A program made the translations under genes and the position numbers. The notes beneath the pieces were generated by a model. The model was not told the origin of the DNA. It searched no databases and was given only the letters and a program-made list of their open reading frames with translations. A DNA stretch of 40,206 bases, taken from NCBI GenBank assembly GCA_050252075.1, contig JBFWLP010000019.1, forward strand, positions 1 to 40,206, read 5' to 3'. Each line of letters opens with the position of its first letter. The stretch's first letter is position 1. The DNA is from JAAYGT01 sp050252075. GTDB taxonomy: Bacteria; Pseudomonadota; Gammaproteobacteria; Burkholderiales; Burkholderiaceae_B. Positions 39,495 through 40,206 of the stretch are shown here, in pieces.

Positions 39495-40206
39495 TCAGGC
39501 GGCCAGACGGTCGTGACAACCCGTGGGCGCGTGGCGCGGTAATACGGCAAACACCGCCCGGGCAAAACGGGCCACAATGTCGGTAATGTCGGCGGCGGTG
39601 CAAATGAACGGCGGGGCAAGCAAAACGTGATCGCCTTGTGCGCCGTCAACCGTTCCTGCGGAAGGATACATCAGCAAACCGTATTCCATGGCCTTCTTTT
39701 TAAGGGCCGCATGCGTGCGCGCGGCAGGATCCAGTGGCGCCTTGGAACGTTTGTCGCCGACAAACTCGACACCCACGAACAAGCCCCGCCCGCGAATATC
39801 GCCCACATTGGGATGAGACCCGACCTGGTGCGCCAGCTCGGCCCGCAATTGCTCACCGCGCTGCAGCACATTGGCCAGCAGATTGTCGCGCTGGATCACA
39901 CGCTGCACCGCCAACGCGGCCGCGCATGCCGTGGCATGCCCCATATAGGTGTGGCCGTGCTGAAAATAACCGCTGCCGTTCACAATGGTGGAATAAATGC
40001 GGTCGGTGGTCATCATGGCGCCGATAGGCTGGTAACCCGCACCCAGACCTTTGGCAATGGTAAGAATATCCGGCACCACGCCGTCCTGGGCGCAGGCAAA
40101 CAAATGCCCCGTGCGCCCCATGCCCGACATGACCTCGTCGAGTATGAGCAGCACCCCGTAACGATCGCACACCTGGCGGATACGCTGCAGATAAGTGGCA
40201 ACCGGC
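39495..40206 (-). CDS. Class III PLP-dependent aminotransferase (partial, N-terminus beyond window)
   Basis: The frame is open from the window edge to TGA at 39497-39495, giving the last 236 or so residues. The class III aminotransferase pattern is clear: GVLLILDEVMSGMGRTG with the cofactor-contact Asp, then ILTIAKGLGAGYQPIGAM with the PLP-binding Lys, and GHTYMGHATACAAALAV. Members act on omega-amino groups (for example beta-alanine, GABA, putrescine or taurine). The substrate is not deducible from this part. Confidence 0.9.
   Translation of the reverse strand, partial: PVATYLQRIRQVCDRYGVLLILDEVMSGMGRTGHLFACAQDGVVPDILTIAKGLGAGYQPIGAMMTTDRIYSTIVNGSGYFQHGHTYMGHATACAAALAVQRVIQRDNLLANVLQRGEQLRAELAHQVGSHPNVGDIRGRGLFVGVEFVGDKRSKAPLDPAARTHAALKKKAMEYGLLMYPSAGTVDGAQGDHVLLAPPFICTAADITDIVARFARAVFAVLPRHAPTGCHDRLAA

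Overview
The window looks like an ordinary high-GC betaproteobacterial chromosome, most like the Alcaligenaceae (Bordetella, Achromobacter, Pusillimonas and relatives). That placement is inferred from protein flavour and gene order: trpEGDC followed by ung, metK next to tandem lpxL-type genes and dapF-DUF484-xerC, and dksA-hslV-hslU. No IS element, prophage, CRISPR array, rRNA or tRNA gene was seen. Coding density is very high, with many 1-8 bp overlaps, and no gene-free stretch exceeds 300 bp (the longest, 15630-15917, is 288 bp).

Layout. 26-6306 (+): tryptophan operon trpE-trpG-trpD-trpC, then a two-domain PPK2-type polyphosphate:AMP phosphotransferase and uracil-DNA glycosylase. 6420-13954 (+): a seven-gene molybdenum hydroxylase cluster in the order small-large-medium subunit, MoxR ATPase, VWA protein, CoxG and XdhC/CoxF. 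It resembles aerobic CO dehydrogenase, but its active-site loop is of form II type, so the substrate is open. A MobA-like nucleotidyltransferase (15918-16565) that could serve the same enzyme lies beyond a convergent DEAD-box RNA helicase gene (13959-15629, -). 16644-21960: a small membrane protein, a MidA-type methyltransferase, cca, a lytic transglycosylase and 5-formyl-THF cyclo-ligase.

21965-26174 (-): an activated-methyl-cycle block, metK-DUF1289-ahcY-membrane protein-metF, with a clear SAH riboswitch in front of ahcY. 26412-30816 (+): two lipid A acyltransferase-like genes, dapF, DUF484 and xerC. 30839-35341: a zinc island, with znuCBA (-) divergent from zur and a CobW GTPase (+) around a perfect 18-bp Zur-type palindrome. 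A 50-codon ORF precedes znuC. 35417-37887 (+): a DksA that keeps one of four zinc-finger cysteines, a terminator, a near-consensus sigma-32 promoter, and hslVU. 37893-40206: a CusF-like periplasmic protein, a PduO-type adenosyltransferase, a carboxymuconolactone decarboxylase-family protein and a class III aminotransferase cut by the window end.

The genes form coherent modules: tryptophan synthesis; Mo-hydroxylase plus maturation; SAM/SAH recycling under SAH control; zinc uptake and zinc sparing under Zur; and heat-shock proteolysis. I found no convincing wholly new system. The best leads are the form II Mo-hydroxylase that keeps CO-dehydrogenase maturation genes while lacking the copper-ligand cysteine, the uncharacterised proteins inside the SAH-controlled operon, and the small ORF at the head of the Zur-controlled transcript.
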